DNA of 64,000 bases from Pochonia chlamydosporia 170 (Eukaryota; Ascomycota; Sordariomycetes; Hypocreales; Clavicipitaceae). The notes beneath the pieces were generated by a model, which saw only the letters and a program-made list of their open reading frames with translations, ran no database searches and was not told the origin of the DNA. This document shows, piece after piece, positions 12,969 to 25,435 of this stretch; position 1 is the first letter of the stretch, and each line of letters opens with the position of its first letter. A program made the position numbers and the translations under genes. The DNA lies in contig NC_035790.1 in NCBI RefSeq assembly GCF_001653235.2, positions 2,790,001-2,854,000 of the forward strand. Direction: 5' to 3'.

Positions 12969-15900
12969 GCAGTCAGTGCTCGGTAATTTCAAGTCTAATC
13001 AGACTGAAATGATGATTTTCGCTTAAAAAATAAAATAAAAGGCACTTGATCAAGCAACCCAACATGGCAAATGCCTATGTTTGCATTCCTGGCAAAATGT
13101 CTCTGGCTGCCCCCCCCCTCCCCCAAGTCTCATTCGCCTTGACAACAACCCAACCTGATACGTCGAATTACGACGACCGTCCCTTGCACAGTCGAGTGAT
13201 AGCCCGTGACAAATAGTGGTTAGTCTGAGACCAAGACCTAGAATTCTGTCTGAAACGGGCGGGTGAGGCAACGTTTTCTCGTGGGAATTGAGTTGTCTCT
13301 TGATGCAGATTCGATGGAGAATGCTCCGTATGCACCGTGCAGCCTGTGTGGTTGATAGTGAATCAGCAGGTTGGCCGCAAATCCGCAGTAGGAGTGAACG
13401 CCTGACCAATTGACCACATTTGTCGTCAGCAAACGAGCCTGGAGATCCCAAGGTAGAAAAAATTCAGTCACCAGTCACCCGCATCTGCAAGGTTGCAGAA
13501 ATATTGATCGCCGTCATAATACTTTGCTGGAGCCCACGCAAAACCAGAGGTTGCTCCAACGGGTGGCCATGGTGCCGTTACACTCGTTATACAACAGAGC
13601 AGCTGGGACCTGGTTCCTCCAGGGGCTGGGTAAATCTTTCCATCCAGTCAAACAGGGCCGATTTTTGGGGGCCGGGTCATGAGCAGAGCAGCCGTGCGTT
13701 TGCAGCCATGTTCCAAATCCTCCCAATGCAAGCTAAAATTGGATAAGGCTGCCCGTTCTGTATAAACTGTCCGAGGCTTGTGCTTATTCTGATGCGACTG
13801 CCGTCTTTAGTTTACAATATGCAGAGTTCCTTTGAACTGCATGAGGCTGATCAATGTCCAAATCGAACTCAAACGACGTTGCAATCTTTTGATGATGTCC
13901 CGGCGGAATGTTGCAATCGGCCGAGTGTAAGTCCGCCGGCCTTTTGAGTCCATGTTGAACCCAGTGACCGTTGATTCACCGATATGACTCGGAAGATTGT
14001 CAAACTCATGGTAAAGGGCTTCCCTTCTGCGAAAATTGAGCAGCAAGTGGTTCCCGCTGCATGGTCAATACTGCCTCTTGATGAATGTTGCCTAACTATT
14101 CGACATACATGCAATATAGGCACCAAATTTGCATGCTCATGGCGGCGACACTGGCCACAAATATCTGCTGTCAGTTGACGATGGCTGTGGCCCTCGCATA
14201 GACTGGCGGCTCGATACAAAACTACTTACACTTGGCGGCATTGAGGGAACTGGCTCTTGTCTAAATCTAGGCGCAGAGCCGTTCATGCATCGACAATTGG
14301 CGAGCGGCTTAGCAAAGAGGAGCGTGACTTTGATTTTGAACGCTTGTTCCTTCGCCAACCTCGACGAGTGTAGACCAAAGTATGTAAAAGCAACTCCTGA
14401 GGTAGGGGGAATGAAGAAAACATCCGCCTTGGCCAAGCTGTTCATGGGCACTTTGTCTAGCTGCCCCATTCGGAGCAGAAAATGCACCGATTGTAATGTT
14501 TATGGAACCCATCACTCATCAATATTGACACTATATTGGGGCGGGTTGAGATGTCATCAACATGGCTAACAACAAAGCGCGCGCATCGTTGGTGACAGGG
14601 ATACGCCCCTATGAAGGCAAGACGAATTGTTCCAAATGCAGAATTGTCCATTTCTTGTCGGCCGACCCTTGAAATTTAGTTCTTGAGTCTCCCCATGCGA
14701 ACTCCGTCCCCAGGGGTATGGGAGTTGCTGCTTGTTATTTGCAGCCGGTGGGCGGGGCCGGTAGTGTTGTGTCCTATATGGTATGTGGTGGCGTAGTGCT
14801 TAGCTCTGTCTACCTAACACTGCCTTATCAATAGATGGTCAACGGGAGTTAAATTTGAGTAAATTTGAGAAAATTTTGACAATTCGCCAAACAGGCGAAG
14901 ATCCCTGAGCGCCGTCAATAGCACCACAAGCAACAATGCCTTGCATCGGCCACCATTGGTGATTCTCTGGGAGGAGGAATGACAATTCACCCCTGCCACC
15001 TAGGGCTATCTGTTCTTGCTGGCACCTGTACTGCTTGCCCAGTGCAGGGCAGCATGATACAAGAACATCTCGCCAATCACAAGGCCGACAGTGATGCCAA
15101 GACCACTGGGCTTGGTGGAAGAGTCGGTACCCAGAGTTGCTGTTTCGGCACACAATGTTATGTGTGGAGGCCGGGGCTCTGTCCCTGAAAGCTCATTGCA
15201 GTTAGATTCTTTGGACCTAGGCAGCAGTTTAAGAACCTGGCAAGCGAGTCAACCCCAGGACCTTTTGCTGTGGCTTGAACAATCCCAAATACATCTCATT
15301 TCACACACGCAGACATACATACTGAAAGCGCTGAGGTGATGAGAGTTTCTCCGACTGGCTTGCGTTAGCCTCCTGCACTCCTCAAAAACTTTGCTGCCAC
15401 CCTTGGCTGCTAGAATTGCAAAAGAATACGTACAACACAAAAACCTCCCTTGGTCGCCACCCATCGGTTTGGCACCTAATTCATGAGATACGGCGGCCGC
15501 CTAAATGATCAGGAAAGCTCAACTTCAACAAGGCGAATACACCAAGCCGCTCTCAGCAGGATGTAAGGCTTATTCGGCCCGTAGTCTGTCTTGAAGCAAA
15601 CCATGCGTGTGAGTCCATGACGAAACACCGCAAAAGGGATACCTTGGCTGGCTCCACGATGTGACGGACAATTTGATAGATCAAGTCGGTAAGGACGATT
15701 AAACTCTCCATGGTTGCATCGAAATTGGGGTGATTGTTACTGACTGGACAAGCTAAAAGAGCCACAAGCGATTCAGCGACGGGAAAGGATCGTGGGAGAG
15801 TGGGGATGAAAAAAAACGAGCGCTAGCCAAGACAGGTGAGACATACATGTACTCCATACATACGTTGATGCTCGGTCACATCGATCTGCTTTGCAGGGTT

Positions 15901-18900
15901 GAGTTACGGATGGCCGTGCTCACCAAAACCAAAAGGCGTGGTGGGATTGTCGCCTTTGAAACACTCTCTTGTGCTGCTAATGTGCTGTGAGCAGGCGTCA
16001 AAACAGTTCGTGGACGTTGGGAAAAGGCCTGACCTCGGATCCAACCGTGACCATGCACCAACCCCCCGAGTATCCCAATTCGTCCTCGGCATGGACCTAG
16101 GCACTAACACCTCAGCGTTAGCGGACCAGGCCTTCGAGCCAGCGACATGGCGCTGGCGGCGTTGTTGTTGAGGAGAAAGTGAGGGTGACGATGATAATGA
16201 TACCCAATCAAGCGGGGCAACAGAAACAAGTGCCGATTGTTGCACGAGTTGTGAATAAGGCGAATGGCCCTGGCTTTGCCTCGCAGGTTTCTCAAATCAT
16301 TCACTCCGTCACCGTCAGAGAAGGGCTTTGACTCGCCTGTTTACGGTGTTTGTGGTGTGGCGGGAGCACGTTTGGTGCGGCACAAACTGCAAAACTGCAT
16401 GGATGCATGTGCACAAGACATCCAAGCCAATGTCGAAGTGGAAGGCGGAGTCGAGCTTCACGTGGCTGGCGGCGATCGACCGTTCTTGGGAGGGAAGGAA
16501 GCTGCTTGACGAAGCGAGGGTCACACCCTGGGCGCTCGAACACCCACTTCATGCAGTCTTACGGCCGACATGAATCTCGGACCCGCGAGCACCATGGCCC
16601 TTCACTCTCACGAGAATTACGGCTCCGTGTAGGAGTTCTCCATGTCCCCCACCAGCAATGACAATGACCTCTTTGAACGCGACAATCATTACCCTGTGGC
16701 AAGGTGTTCAGATGAAAGCATCTGGTGCTCTCCATGCTGGCGGTAGGTTTCCAGAGCAGATGGAGCCCCTGTCATGTTGTACCGCCGATTCTGACCAGCA
16801 TCACCTTGTTGCCCTTATTATCCATGATGAACTGTCTGATAATTTGTTCTTTGACTCTTGAGAATGGGCTTGGAGTCATCTCGAAAAACATGTTGTCCTC
16901 TCCAGCATCAACTCTGGTCTTTCCCTGTATGTACGTCCAGTCATTTGTCATTTCTTGCGCTTGGCCAAAGGTCTTTTGCCGCACAAAGTCAAATGGAATT
17001 GGCTGTGGACGACCCGAGCAACACGCTGAGTCAATTGCTTGTTTGGTTTGTGGTGAGCTGAAACGTTTCCAGAAGCACTTGTCGGCATCGGCATTGTCGG
17101 CGCCTCTCTTGTCTTATCCGCTGATCGAGGTCAACGTGCCGTATTTTACGAATGATTCGTGCTTTTTGAAGCCTTCTGATGTCCAGCATTGTAAGTGCCT
17201 TCATGAAAGCAGGGATCCCTCCATACCCCTTGACAGCTGACGACCTCTCAAGCGCCGCACCATCAAAATTTGGTATCATTTCTAACGGATTAAAACTGCC
17301 TCTCAGCGCGAACGGTGATGCCAGGGAAGACAGTTTCTCCCAACGCCTACGAGACGTTTTGCCGCCAGGTTCGTGGATCTTTAGCCGACATGGATACCAA
17401 CGGTTGAAATATCCCGTCCAGTAAGATCAAACAGCCAAATATGGCGTTGATTAGTGAAGGATTGCTTCTGAAGGACCCACCAGCTCGCGACCATACCTTT
17501 TTACAGAATTTGTATCCGGAGTCTCTGGGAGTCGACCACGCTACGACCCATGTGGCCTTGTCTCTTGGTCCTATTCCCGGAGCCGAACAAGACGGAATTA
17601 CTGTATAGTTGGTGACTTGAGGGGTGGCAATGATGACAAGGGTTGAGGGATGGATGGATGACTGACATGAGCATGAGGTTGTTGCTCAGACCCAACACAA
17701 CAGAAGTGCAACCACAGCGTGTCTTTTCTCCAGGGCCCCCAGCCACTTACCCCAGCAAGCCCGTCCGTCTGGCTGGTCCTGGGCACAACGTGCCACACAG
17801 CTGCAGTCCTCCCACCCAACATCATCGTTTGCACGAGCAGCTTGCCACAACCCCTCTCGTCCCTACGGAGTACAGATTCGGGTGTCACAGTGCAGTGTCG
17901 GAATGAGATAAACGGTCTCGGATTTTGTCAGACACATAATCCAACCGAAGCTGGGTAATACTCAATCCACTGCAAGTTTTTTGCTAAGCGAACGTCTGGT
18001 TGGAGGAACCCAAAGCAGTTCCCAAGATTTGAGTCACAAAGAAAAAGCACGAAAGCTTCCAATTGCGATCTGGTTCGAGATTGACAGGGCATTTCTCTCT
18101 CTTTTTTTTTTTTTCCCTGGGCGCGCATTGCCCTTGTGTCACCCTCTTTACTGGACGGAAAGAGGCTTTGACAAATCATAACTCTCTCGGAAAGGCTCCG
18201 AGACGTTGAGAGTGATGAGATTGATAGAACAAGCAGTGGCTAAAGAGACTCTCTAGTCGACACTCAACCCGTCCAATTACCGGTTCCATTTGCCTGCAAA
18301 ATGCGGCACACTTTGGGCCGTGGAACAGGATGGGCCTCCCCCCCGCACCATCCAACCATTGTCTGCATTGAACACATGGTCAAGGACCCGAAGATGCGTG
18401 GTGACCAACAAGAGCTGACAGGACAATCTTCCATGTCCATTTCCCAGATGGGACGTTTCCACTTTCCTGGGCGTGTGGAGCAAGATATCAATGCCGCAAA
18501 CCACAGGGCGACCCGATATGGGACAGTTGATTGACAGGTCACTGAATCAGTTGCTTTTCGAGAATCAGGCATCCGGGGGAATTGCCAGTAACATTGATGC
18601 AAACAAGGACAGAGACGCCGCCGCAAGGAGCCTGACATTGTTTGGAGTGACCTCTTATTGATCGAAACGCCGGCAATTTGAATTCATAGGCAGCCGCCTG
18701 TTTACAGAAGAGCACCACTGGGACTCTCATTTCTCCTAACAGTTGGCGCAAGGATACAAAGAGTTTGTGCTTCACGGAAGCAGCAAAACAAGCTGGGTAC
18801 GACCTCAGTGTCATACTACTCGTAGCGGCAAATGACAGAAGAGAAAACCGCTGTGGCCAAAACATCTCCTTGGTCCATCATCACGCCGAATATTGACCTG

Positions 18901-21650
18901 ACCAACTGACCCTGCTCACTCATCCTTGCGGTCATGGTGGGATAATGCAGGAACTTGCTCTCAAGGCGTTCACAACCCCACCAAACTATTTCATCCTTGG
19001 GTCCAGTGATATGTTCATATCACTTGCTAGATCCAGGGGTTGTCAATCTGGAGAGGCATTTCCATGTTCTCTGCTGGCAACGCGTAACAATGAGCGAACA
19101 TGTCATAATCCTGTGACCTCCTGTAAAGAGTACGGGGCACAGTAGTGCCCAGACAATCAAAGGCCAGCAACACAAAGCCGCCATATAAGGACCTCGATTT
19201 GACCATCTCGCAGGCCAAGCACCTCACCCACAGCCGCCGTCTGCTTTTTCAGGTATTGATTGCCCCTTCAGCCGTCAGCCACGAGCACACATCAGGCCCA
19301 AACCAGCGAACGCCGACTGGAGCATCAGCCAGCCATTTGGCCCATCTTGCCCCGTAACGAGTACCACACTCGGGGACCTCTCTTGGCTCTCATGCCTGAC
19401 GGTTGCCGGAACCAGCGCCATCTCGGGAGGACTGCGGCCCAGCCAGCCAGAAGCTTGTCACGCATCCTTGTCGGCTGGTCCTGGTCGTTGCCATGCCTCA
19501 GGCCCCACGTTGGAACCCCCATTCGCAAAGCTTTGGGCCACGGTCACCGGCTCCATATTGCTTGACGAGTAGCAACCGCCAGATCTCTCCCATCCGAATC
19601 GCGGCTGCCTGTTCTTTCGTACGAGACAACTGGAAAGGCTAGTCGTGGCGAGGCGCCCAGTCGCTGGGAATGGGTGCCCTCCCTGGGCTCTGTGATCAGG
19701 GGTCAGCTACGGAGGATTAGACAACCATCCCACAGGTCTCTAGCAATGGCCCCGTAAGCCAAGCATTTTTGCGGGTATTTAGCTTTGTCGTAGTGGGCTG
19801 CCCTCGCGGTCCCCATGTGGCTATACTTTTTGTTTTCTTTTTCCTTTCCAATTTCATGGCCTCCTTCGGGTGGATTTTGGCTCCTTGGCTCGACGGACAA
19901 CCCTCCAGGATGGTTACGTATTCTATTGCAAATGGACTCGGACGCTACGTGCAATACCGATTCGGAGCATACACTTCCAGCTTGCTATGTGCAAGGCACC
20001 ATGTCGCGTTTGAGCACGGGTTTGAAGAGTCTGGTACTCTGTGGCTTGTCGCCATCGCCGTCGCCGTCACCGTCGCCTGGACCGTAACTTGTCGTGATGG
20101 TGGAGGAAGTGTTTTTTTTATTTTTTTTATGTAGTCTCTTTATTTACGCCGGCCATGTCCGCCAAGTGGCCGTTGCAATCTTCTGAGCCCTCAGAGATGA
20201 GTTCTGCCAGGTTGGGCATGTCGTTGCGCTTGTGGTCGGCGCTGGCTCCGTTTCCGATTCTGTTTATGGTTCTCATCGCTGGGTTGTCATCAACCTTTTG
20301 TCTGCGGCGTTTCGGTGCCCACGTTTGCCGCCATGTCGAGCTGGTTGTGCCAGTGCCACGCCGGGACTGAAATGCCACGCCACCATGAGGACAGAAGGCC
20401 ACGCCACGACACATCCTGCTGGCACCCCCCTGGTACATGGCTCTCCCTGGAGATGCCTGGGATGAACACCCCCGAAGTCTTTCGGTAGCGAACGGGACAT
20501 TCGTTCAACATGGTGCAAATGGCATGAACCGGCCACAATCAACCACTCGTGGGGTGTCCATCACCAGAGGAAGGGGGGCGTCTCCGTACTCAAGTCGTGG
20601 CTCTCAGGCATGGTCAGCATCTGGCGGGCACATCCATGTTCACTCGTTGCTCATGTTCCATGCTCCATGCAGGCACAGCAGTAGCGCCCACTGAGAAGGA
20701 TCGATTGGGTGACCCGCGAGGGACATCTGAGCGAGGAACAATGTTTGCATTATTTCAGCATCGGGCTGACTTATGCTTACGGCTGGCATAACATGGGTGG
20801 CTGCACAGTACAAATGATTTTGCATTCAGCAATGTTGGAAAGTGTCGGAGATATTCGACGTCCTGCTTACTTGTTGATCATGGTTGATGAACGAGGGCAC
20901 GGGGGGTCCGGCCGGCGCCGACGTCTAGGATGCTGGGAAGTATAACTGGACTGAACCTTGTTTACTCCGTATGTCCCCCCTTTCTTTTGCGCGAGATTGA
21001 CCGCTGATAGTCATTGCCGCGCGGGCTTGGGCTTCGTGGTGGCACCCAGAGACCGTACGGAAGGCCTTGTGAGGATGCCAGGAATAGGAGGAGTGTTTGA
21101 CTGTGGAGGAGAATGGAAAATGGAAATGGTGAGTAACAACGGACCAGTGTCCCGTCCCAGCCTGGCCCAACCTGGTTGTATTGACATTACAACATTGAAG
21201 CGTAATAAACTGCCTGCCCCGGCATTGCCCAGCCCGCCAGCGCGAGCCACGAGGGACCGGCTGACAAGGCCTGTACTTTGGGTCGCAAGCCATTTGATCC
21301 ATTTGGGGCATCCTCAACTGCAGCTAGCAATGGCTCTAGCGCAGCCCGGCGCTGGGTCTGGCACTCGTGGCGTGGCGCTCCCGCTAATCCACAACAGACC
21401 CATCAACGGATCCCCGTTCCCCGTCTCTTCCGCCCCCCGGCTCTCTCCTGGTTTCTGTACATTCGTTTTGCTTCTCTCAACTGGACCATCCTTCATGTCC
21501 CCGGTACCTGGACCATGTGGTAACGCCCAGCGGTGGCGTGGCACGGCATCAGCCAAGTGTGAGTAGAGAGTACTACAAAGACAGAACAGGCGGCGCAAAG
21601 GGGCATGGAAGGGCGAGGGTGCTCAGTGCTTGACTGCACATGCCTCTGTC

Positions 21651-21683
21651 CTTTTCTCTCTCTCTCTCACTGTGTGTGTGTCT
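21651..21683. repeat. compound (TC)n-(TG)n microsatellite
   Basis: A run of TC dinucleotides followed by TG dinucleotides, inside the long gene-free region upstream of the bHLH gene. Confidence 0.65.
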
Positions 21684-22219
21684 GGTGAGTGCGTGGGTGT
21701 GCGCACACAGAAATGCCACATGGTATTACCAGACGGCGACATGTACCAGATTGCACTCGTTCATGACTTCCGCTGCAGTCTTGTCTGGCCCGGTTCCATT
21801 CGCAATTCCAATGGACGGGAGGGAATCCTGTGCACCACTCGGGGACACGACTGGTACTGGAGCATTTGATCTTTTGTGGCCCAGCCCGGTTTAGTCTGGC
21901 TTTCAGGGTTCCTGCCAGGTTCTTTTGCGTTACGTTGATATTGTACTTACGGTAGTGTAAAAGCAAGCAATAAATATTGCATTATTGTAGTTTTGTTGTA
22001 CAGAGAGTACGGCACAGTACAGCAGCAGGCGACAAGGCGCAGGGAGCGCTTCTCAACTTGAGCATGCGGCCATGGGCCATGGCCATATTCTTTATGCAAC
22101 TTAGAATGAACATTGGAGGTGGGGGGGACTTGTTGAGTACTGGATTGAATTGAATGCACATGGCAGCATCTCTGTGCAACCTGACGGTGCTTTCGGAGGG
22201 AGCTGGGCGTACAATGATG

Positions 22220-22240
22220 ATCATGTTCATGTTCATGTTC
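22220..22240. repeat. short ATGTTC hexamer repeat
   Basis: Three tandem copies of a TCATGT/ATGTTC hexamer just left of the larger arrays. Confidence 0.6.
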
Positions 22241-22381
22241 CCCAAGTGCTCGCGTTCGTTCGCCATTCGCCTTTATCGTCTTGGGGTCAGGTCTGTCTGT
22301 TCTGCAGCCGGGCCATCCCCTCCAGTTTCTGGCTGGTCTTGGTTCTTGTCCTCACAACCAGGGCTTGGCCAGGCTGGGCTG

Positions 22382-22401
22382 CACAGCACAGCACAGCACA
22401 G
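22382..22401. repeat. (CACAG)4 pentamer repeat
   Basis: Four consecutive perfect CACAG units, 65 bp left of the TCTGG array. Confidence 0.75.
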
Positions 22402-22466
22402 CAACACTGAGAGTCTGTCTGGTCAATGGTATTCCTTACAGAGTAGTTGTGGGAGTATTTGCAGTG

Positions 22467-22561
22467 TCTGGCCTGGTTTTGTCTGGCTCTGTCTGGCTCT
22501 GTCTGGCCTTGTCTGGTCTGGCCTTGTCTGGTCTGGTCTGGTCTGGTCTGGTCTGGTCTGG
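22467..22561 (+). repeat. TCTGG pentanucleotide array
   Basis: A 95-bp array built from TCTGG and close variants (CCTGG, TCTGGCC spacers). Its right end is seven perfect tandem TCTGG units at 22527-22561. It lies 1.2 kb upstream of the bHLH start codon and reads in all frames without stops, which creates spurious repetitive ORFs on both strands. The same pentamer recurs at 22634-22653 and 48660-48709. Confidence 0.9.
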
Positions 22562-22633
22562 CAGTTGAGTCCACTCACACTCGGGCTCACACATGCACCC
22601 ACCAGCCCAGACACCCTTGGCCATTTGATCATG

Positions 22634-22653
22634 TCTGGTCTGGTCTGGTCTGG
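22634..22653 (+). repeat. second TCTGG cluster, four perfect units
   Basis: Four perfect TCTGG units 72 bp right of the main array, in the same orientation. Confidence 0.85.
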
Positions 22654-22794
22654 ATGGTACTCCATACGTTACCCTCAGAAGCTGGCCGGAAAGTACAGGT
22701 ACCCACAGCATAGTGCCCATGGCCATACTCGGTGCAGCGGTTGTACACATTTCACGCCAACTTGCACCGGTACACCTACCCATCTTTTGTACAC

Positions 22795-22867
22795 ATACCC
22801 ATACCCATACCCATGCCCACGCCCACGCCCACGCCCACGCCAACGCTCATACTCATACTCATACTCA
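22795..22867 (+). repeat. degenerate hexamer array CCATAC / CCACGC / TCATAC
   Basis: About 73 bp of tandem six-base units that drift in sequence from CCATAC through CCACGC to TCATAC. The block structure suggests successive slippage and mutation. It lies about 0.9 kb upstream of the bHLH start codon. Confidence 0.8.
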
Positions 22868-22924
22868 AGTTCACCTCGACACTGCACTCGCTTCGACTTC
22901 CACTTCTTCGCTTGGTCCCAACCT

Positions 22925-23725
22925 TTCTCTCCCTCTCTCTCCCTCTCCGTCTACTACCTCTCTTTTTTCTACCTTTTCTATTCGGCCTCGAACGAAATCT
23001 AGCCCCGAACCCTCTCGTACATTCGGTTTGGCCGTTTCGCTGCTTCGAAATATCCCACCGAAAAACCCACCCACGAGGGTGGTGCACTCTCTTAACACTT
23101 TAAGCGGCAACTCGACTTCCAAAGTTGCTTCCAAGCTCCTTTGCGCGTACCACCTCCCAACGGCGCAAACACAACAACACCTGTGATCGCTCAGTCAATT
23201 GTACCGTATTCGAAGTAGGAATCCCCCTTCTCGGGTCTGTATTCTCGATAAGCAATTTTGCCTCGTCGACGTCTCAAGCGTTGAGGTCTTTTTTCATCCG
23301 CCACTCCTCGTTCCAGGTGCACCAGTTCTCCGTGGCCCAAGTGCCCTTTCCAACAGCGCCAACTTTATTCAACGACTCGAGCAAACCCGTCGCACACGCC
23401 CCTCTGTCCGTCGACGAGTTATGTGGATTGTCCGAAGCGTCAAACAATAGCCCTCGGCCTTTTTTATATTCAGCATCGTCATTGTCCTCCATCTCGCACC
23501 TCGGCTCACCTCCGACCAGATCGCTCGAGCGGTTGCGAGAATCCAACTTTGCTGTCAGATAGTGCTTATACTCCACACGAAAAAGCTAGCGACGTCTTTG
23601 TTCCTCAGCATCCTTTACTGATCCGAATAAAACGCCCGTGAAACCGCCCAGGAAGAATCGTCCAGAAGTGGACAGCAAATTTGCCAGTCGAGCCTCCTAA
23701 GGAAGCAAAACACCAGATATCAATC
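22925..23725 (+). promoter_or_regulatory. pyrimidine-rich core promoter and probable long 5' leader of the bHLH gene
   Basis: A dense CT tract at about 22925-22980 resembles the pyrimidine-rich blocks just upstream of transcription starts in filamentous fungi. If transcription starts near its right edge, the mRNA leader would be roughly 750 nt and would contain upstream ATGs (for example 23419). That suggests translational control, but start sites and leader introns cannot be established from sequence. Confidence 0.4.
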
Positions 23726-25435
23726 ATGTCAGCCATGGAGACGCAAAGTCAGCAGCCCGTTGCGCCTCCCAAAGCAGCAGGGCTGAACAATATTCTCAAC
23801 AATGATGACCAACCTTCACACAACGGACCGCCTCTGCAGCTCCGGGACTCTGGCTTCTACTCGACAGCTGAGGCATCCAGCAAACGTAAGTTGTTGTGTT
23901 TTGTGTTTTGTCGCAAGTGCGAGTGGTGGCCACACGTGTAGACTTTGGTCTGTCTTGCGCTTGTTTTGTCCAAGTCTATGCGTCACCAGTGCTATCACTA
24001 CTTTTGCTGGCATAGACTAACACCGCCTTGGGCACCGTAGATACATCCGCTGCCTCCTTCAATGTGAATGGACTCAGTCCGGCAGGTTCTGGCTACCAAT
24101 CGTCGCTCGCAGATAAAACCCCCTCTCCAGTCGCCACAAACTTGGTCCCTCAAGCCCTTGTTTCGCCCTCAGCGAGCAACATGAGCGTTGCCTCCATGGT
24201 TTCGCCCACATCGCCAACCAGCGACCGAAGATTCGATCGACCGACATCAATTGAATCCCAGGGACAGAATGGCGCAACTCTCGGGGAGAATCTCGCTGCT
24301 GGCGGCGGTCCAAGGCGCGAGAGTGTCGATAGCAGAATTAACCAGGGCATCAGCGATATGCGCCTGGGGTCGTCGCCCTACGCTAGCAACAATCAGTCCA
24401 CCAGCTCCATCCAAAATACTCTGCATTCACAACGGAACCCTCGACCTGGTCTGGAAGCCCTATCCGTACACAGAATTTCCAATGGCTATCAACCCAGCGC
24501 GGAACGCAACCCTGTTGAGCCCAAGGTCATCAAGACTGCCCCTGCGATTACTGGCCCTGCAACTGGACACATTGCCAGAGCTGCCGAGCCGACCAAGGGT
24601 CAAGCATGGGCGTTTCCCGAAGAAGAGATCCAGCGGGTTGGACCGCCTGTTCACTACGATGACTCTCGCCGTAGCAGCATCACCGAGTCCATTGCGAGCA
24701 GCCAATTCACCACCGAATCAAGATTACCTCCTGGCCAACGGAGACTCGAGGATGGCGCCGAGTATGCTCGCATGTCGACCGCCTCCAACGACTTCCCCCC
24801 TGTCCACCACCATACCATGCAACACAAGCAGTTGAGCGATCTTCAGGCCGAAGAAGGCTCTGGCCCCCCCGGGTCTCAGCCATATAGCCGCACCCCTGAG
24901 CTGAGAGTAAGTCACAAGCTCGCCGAACGCAAGCGCCGTACAGAAATGAAGGAGCTGTTTGATCAATTAAGAGACTTGATGCCGCAAGAACGTGGATCAA
25001 AGGCATCAAAATGGGAAATTTTGACAAAGGGTACGTATTTTGTTGCCTCTGGTTTTCCTGTCTGCCATTATGCGGCCCGACTAACTGTAACTACTAGCCA
25101 TTGCTGAACACCAGCGGCAAAATGACCACATTCGCGCCCTTCAGTCCCACTACAACACGGCCGCGTCAGAGAATGAACTGCTGCGGCGTGAATTACAGAC
25201 CCTTCGCATGGAACTTGGCCCAACCGGTGGTGCTGCCCAACAACAAGGACCTCCTCCCCCACCACCTTCACAGAGCTCACAGCCGCCTCCGGCATCATAT
25301 GGCGCCGACCCGTATTCCAATGCCAACAGAACCGAATTGCCACCACTGCGATCCCTTCACAACGGACCAGAGTCCATGACTGGAGTCCAATACGATGCCC
25401 CTCGGGTCAATGGCTATCGACAGGAACGATACTAG
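23726..25435 (+). CDS. bHLH transcription factor, Esc1/DevR type
   Basis: Predicted nuclear regulator of 495 residues from three exons: 23726-23885, 24041-25030 and 25098-25435. Introns are 155 and 67 nt, with GTAAGT and GTACGT donors and TAG acceptors. A long Ser/Pro-rich disordered region is followed by a basic helix-loop-helix at about residues 341-395, with basic part SHKLAERKRRTEMKELF and loop/helix 2 QERGSKASKWEILTKAIAEH. A leucine/arginine-rich coiled-coil extension (ENELLRRELQTLRMEL) and a polyproline stretch come next. The closest match I know is fission yeast Esc1, and the Aspergillus development regulator DevR has the same architecture. The H-E-R pattern of the basic helix predicts E-box (CANNTG) binding. 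Intron 2 interrupts helix 2. It sits alone, with 14.5 kb upstream and 2.6 kb downstream free of genes. Confidence 0.9.

Larger units (their letters stand above)
9208..23725. other. 14.5-kb region without a convincing gene
   Basis: Between PEX5 and the bHLH gene I find no ORF with domain signatures, a conserved splice pattern or codon bias. The longest frames (171, 172, 202 and 282 codons) are low-complexity, rich in Trp/Cys/His, or run through repeats. Base composition stays near that of the genes, so a RIP-mutated transposon is not obvious. Visible contents are poly-T tracts near 9948-9962 and 18100-18114, GA/GT repeats near 12925-12968, a CT/TG repeat near 21651-21683, TACGGAGTAC at 9828 and 17864, TACTCCGTA at 20963, and the arrays annotated separately between 22220 and 22867. 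No tRNA was recognised. It could hold an extended promoter, non-coding RNAs or very old decayed elements. Confidence 0.6.

Noticed and set aside
12474..12992. 172-codon minus-strand ORF
   Set aside because: Random composition with many Cys/His/Trp and a repeat-derived N-terminus.
20958..21566. 202-codon plus-strand ORF
   Set aside because: Rich in Pro, Gly and Trp without domain, signal or splice support; looks like chance in GC-balanced DNA.
22382..22561. regular repeats considered as a CRISPR-like array
   Set aside because: Units are 5 bp without spacers and the genome is eukaryotic; these are microsatellites.
22154..23002. 282-codon plus-strand ORF
   Set aside because: Most of it runs through the CACAG, TCTGG and hexamer arrays, which are stop-free in several frames; composition is repetitive and no domain is visible.
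9208..23725. RIP-mutated transposon graveyard
   Set aside because: The block is not AT-rich and shows no obvious TpA excess or transposase/reverse-transcriptase remnants by eye; a computed RIP index would be decisive.
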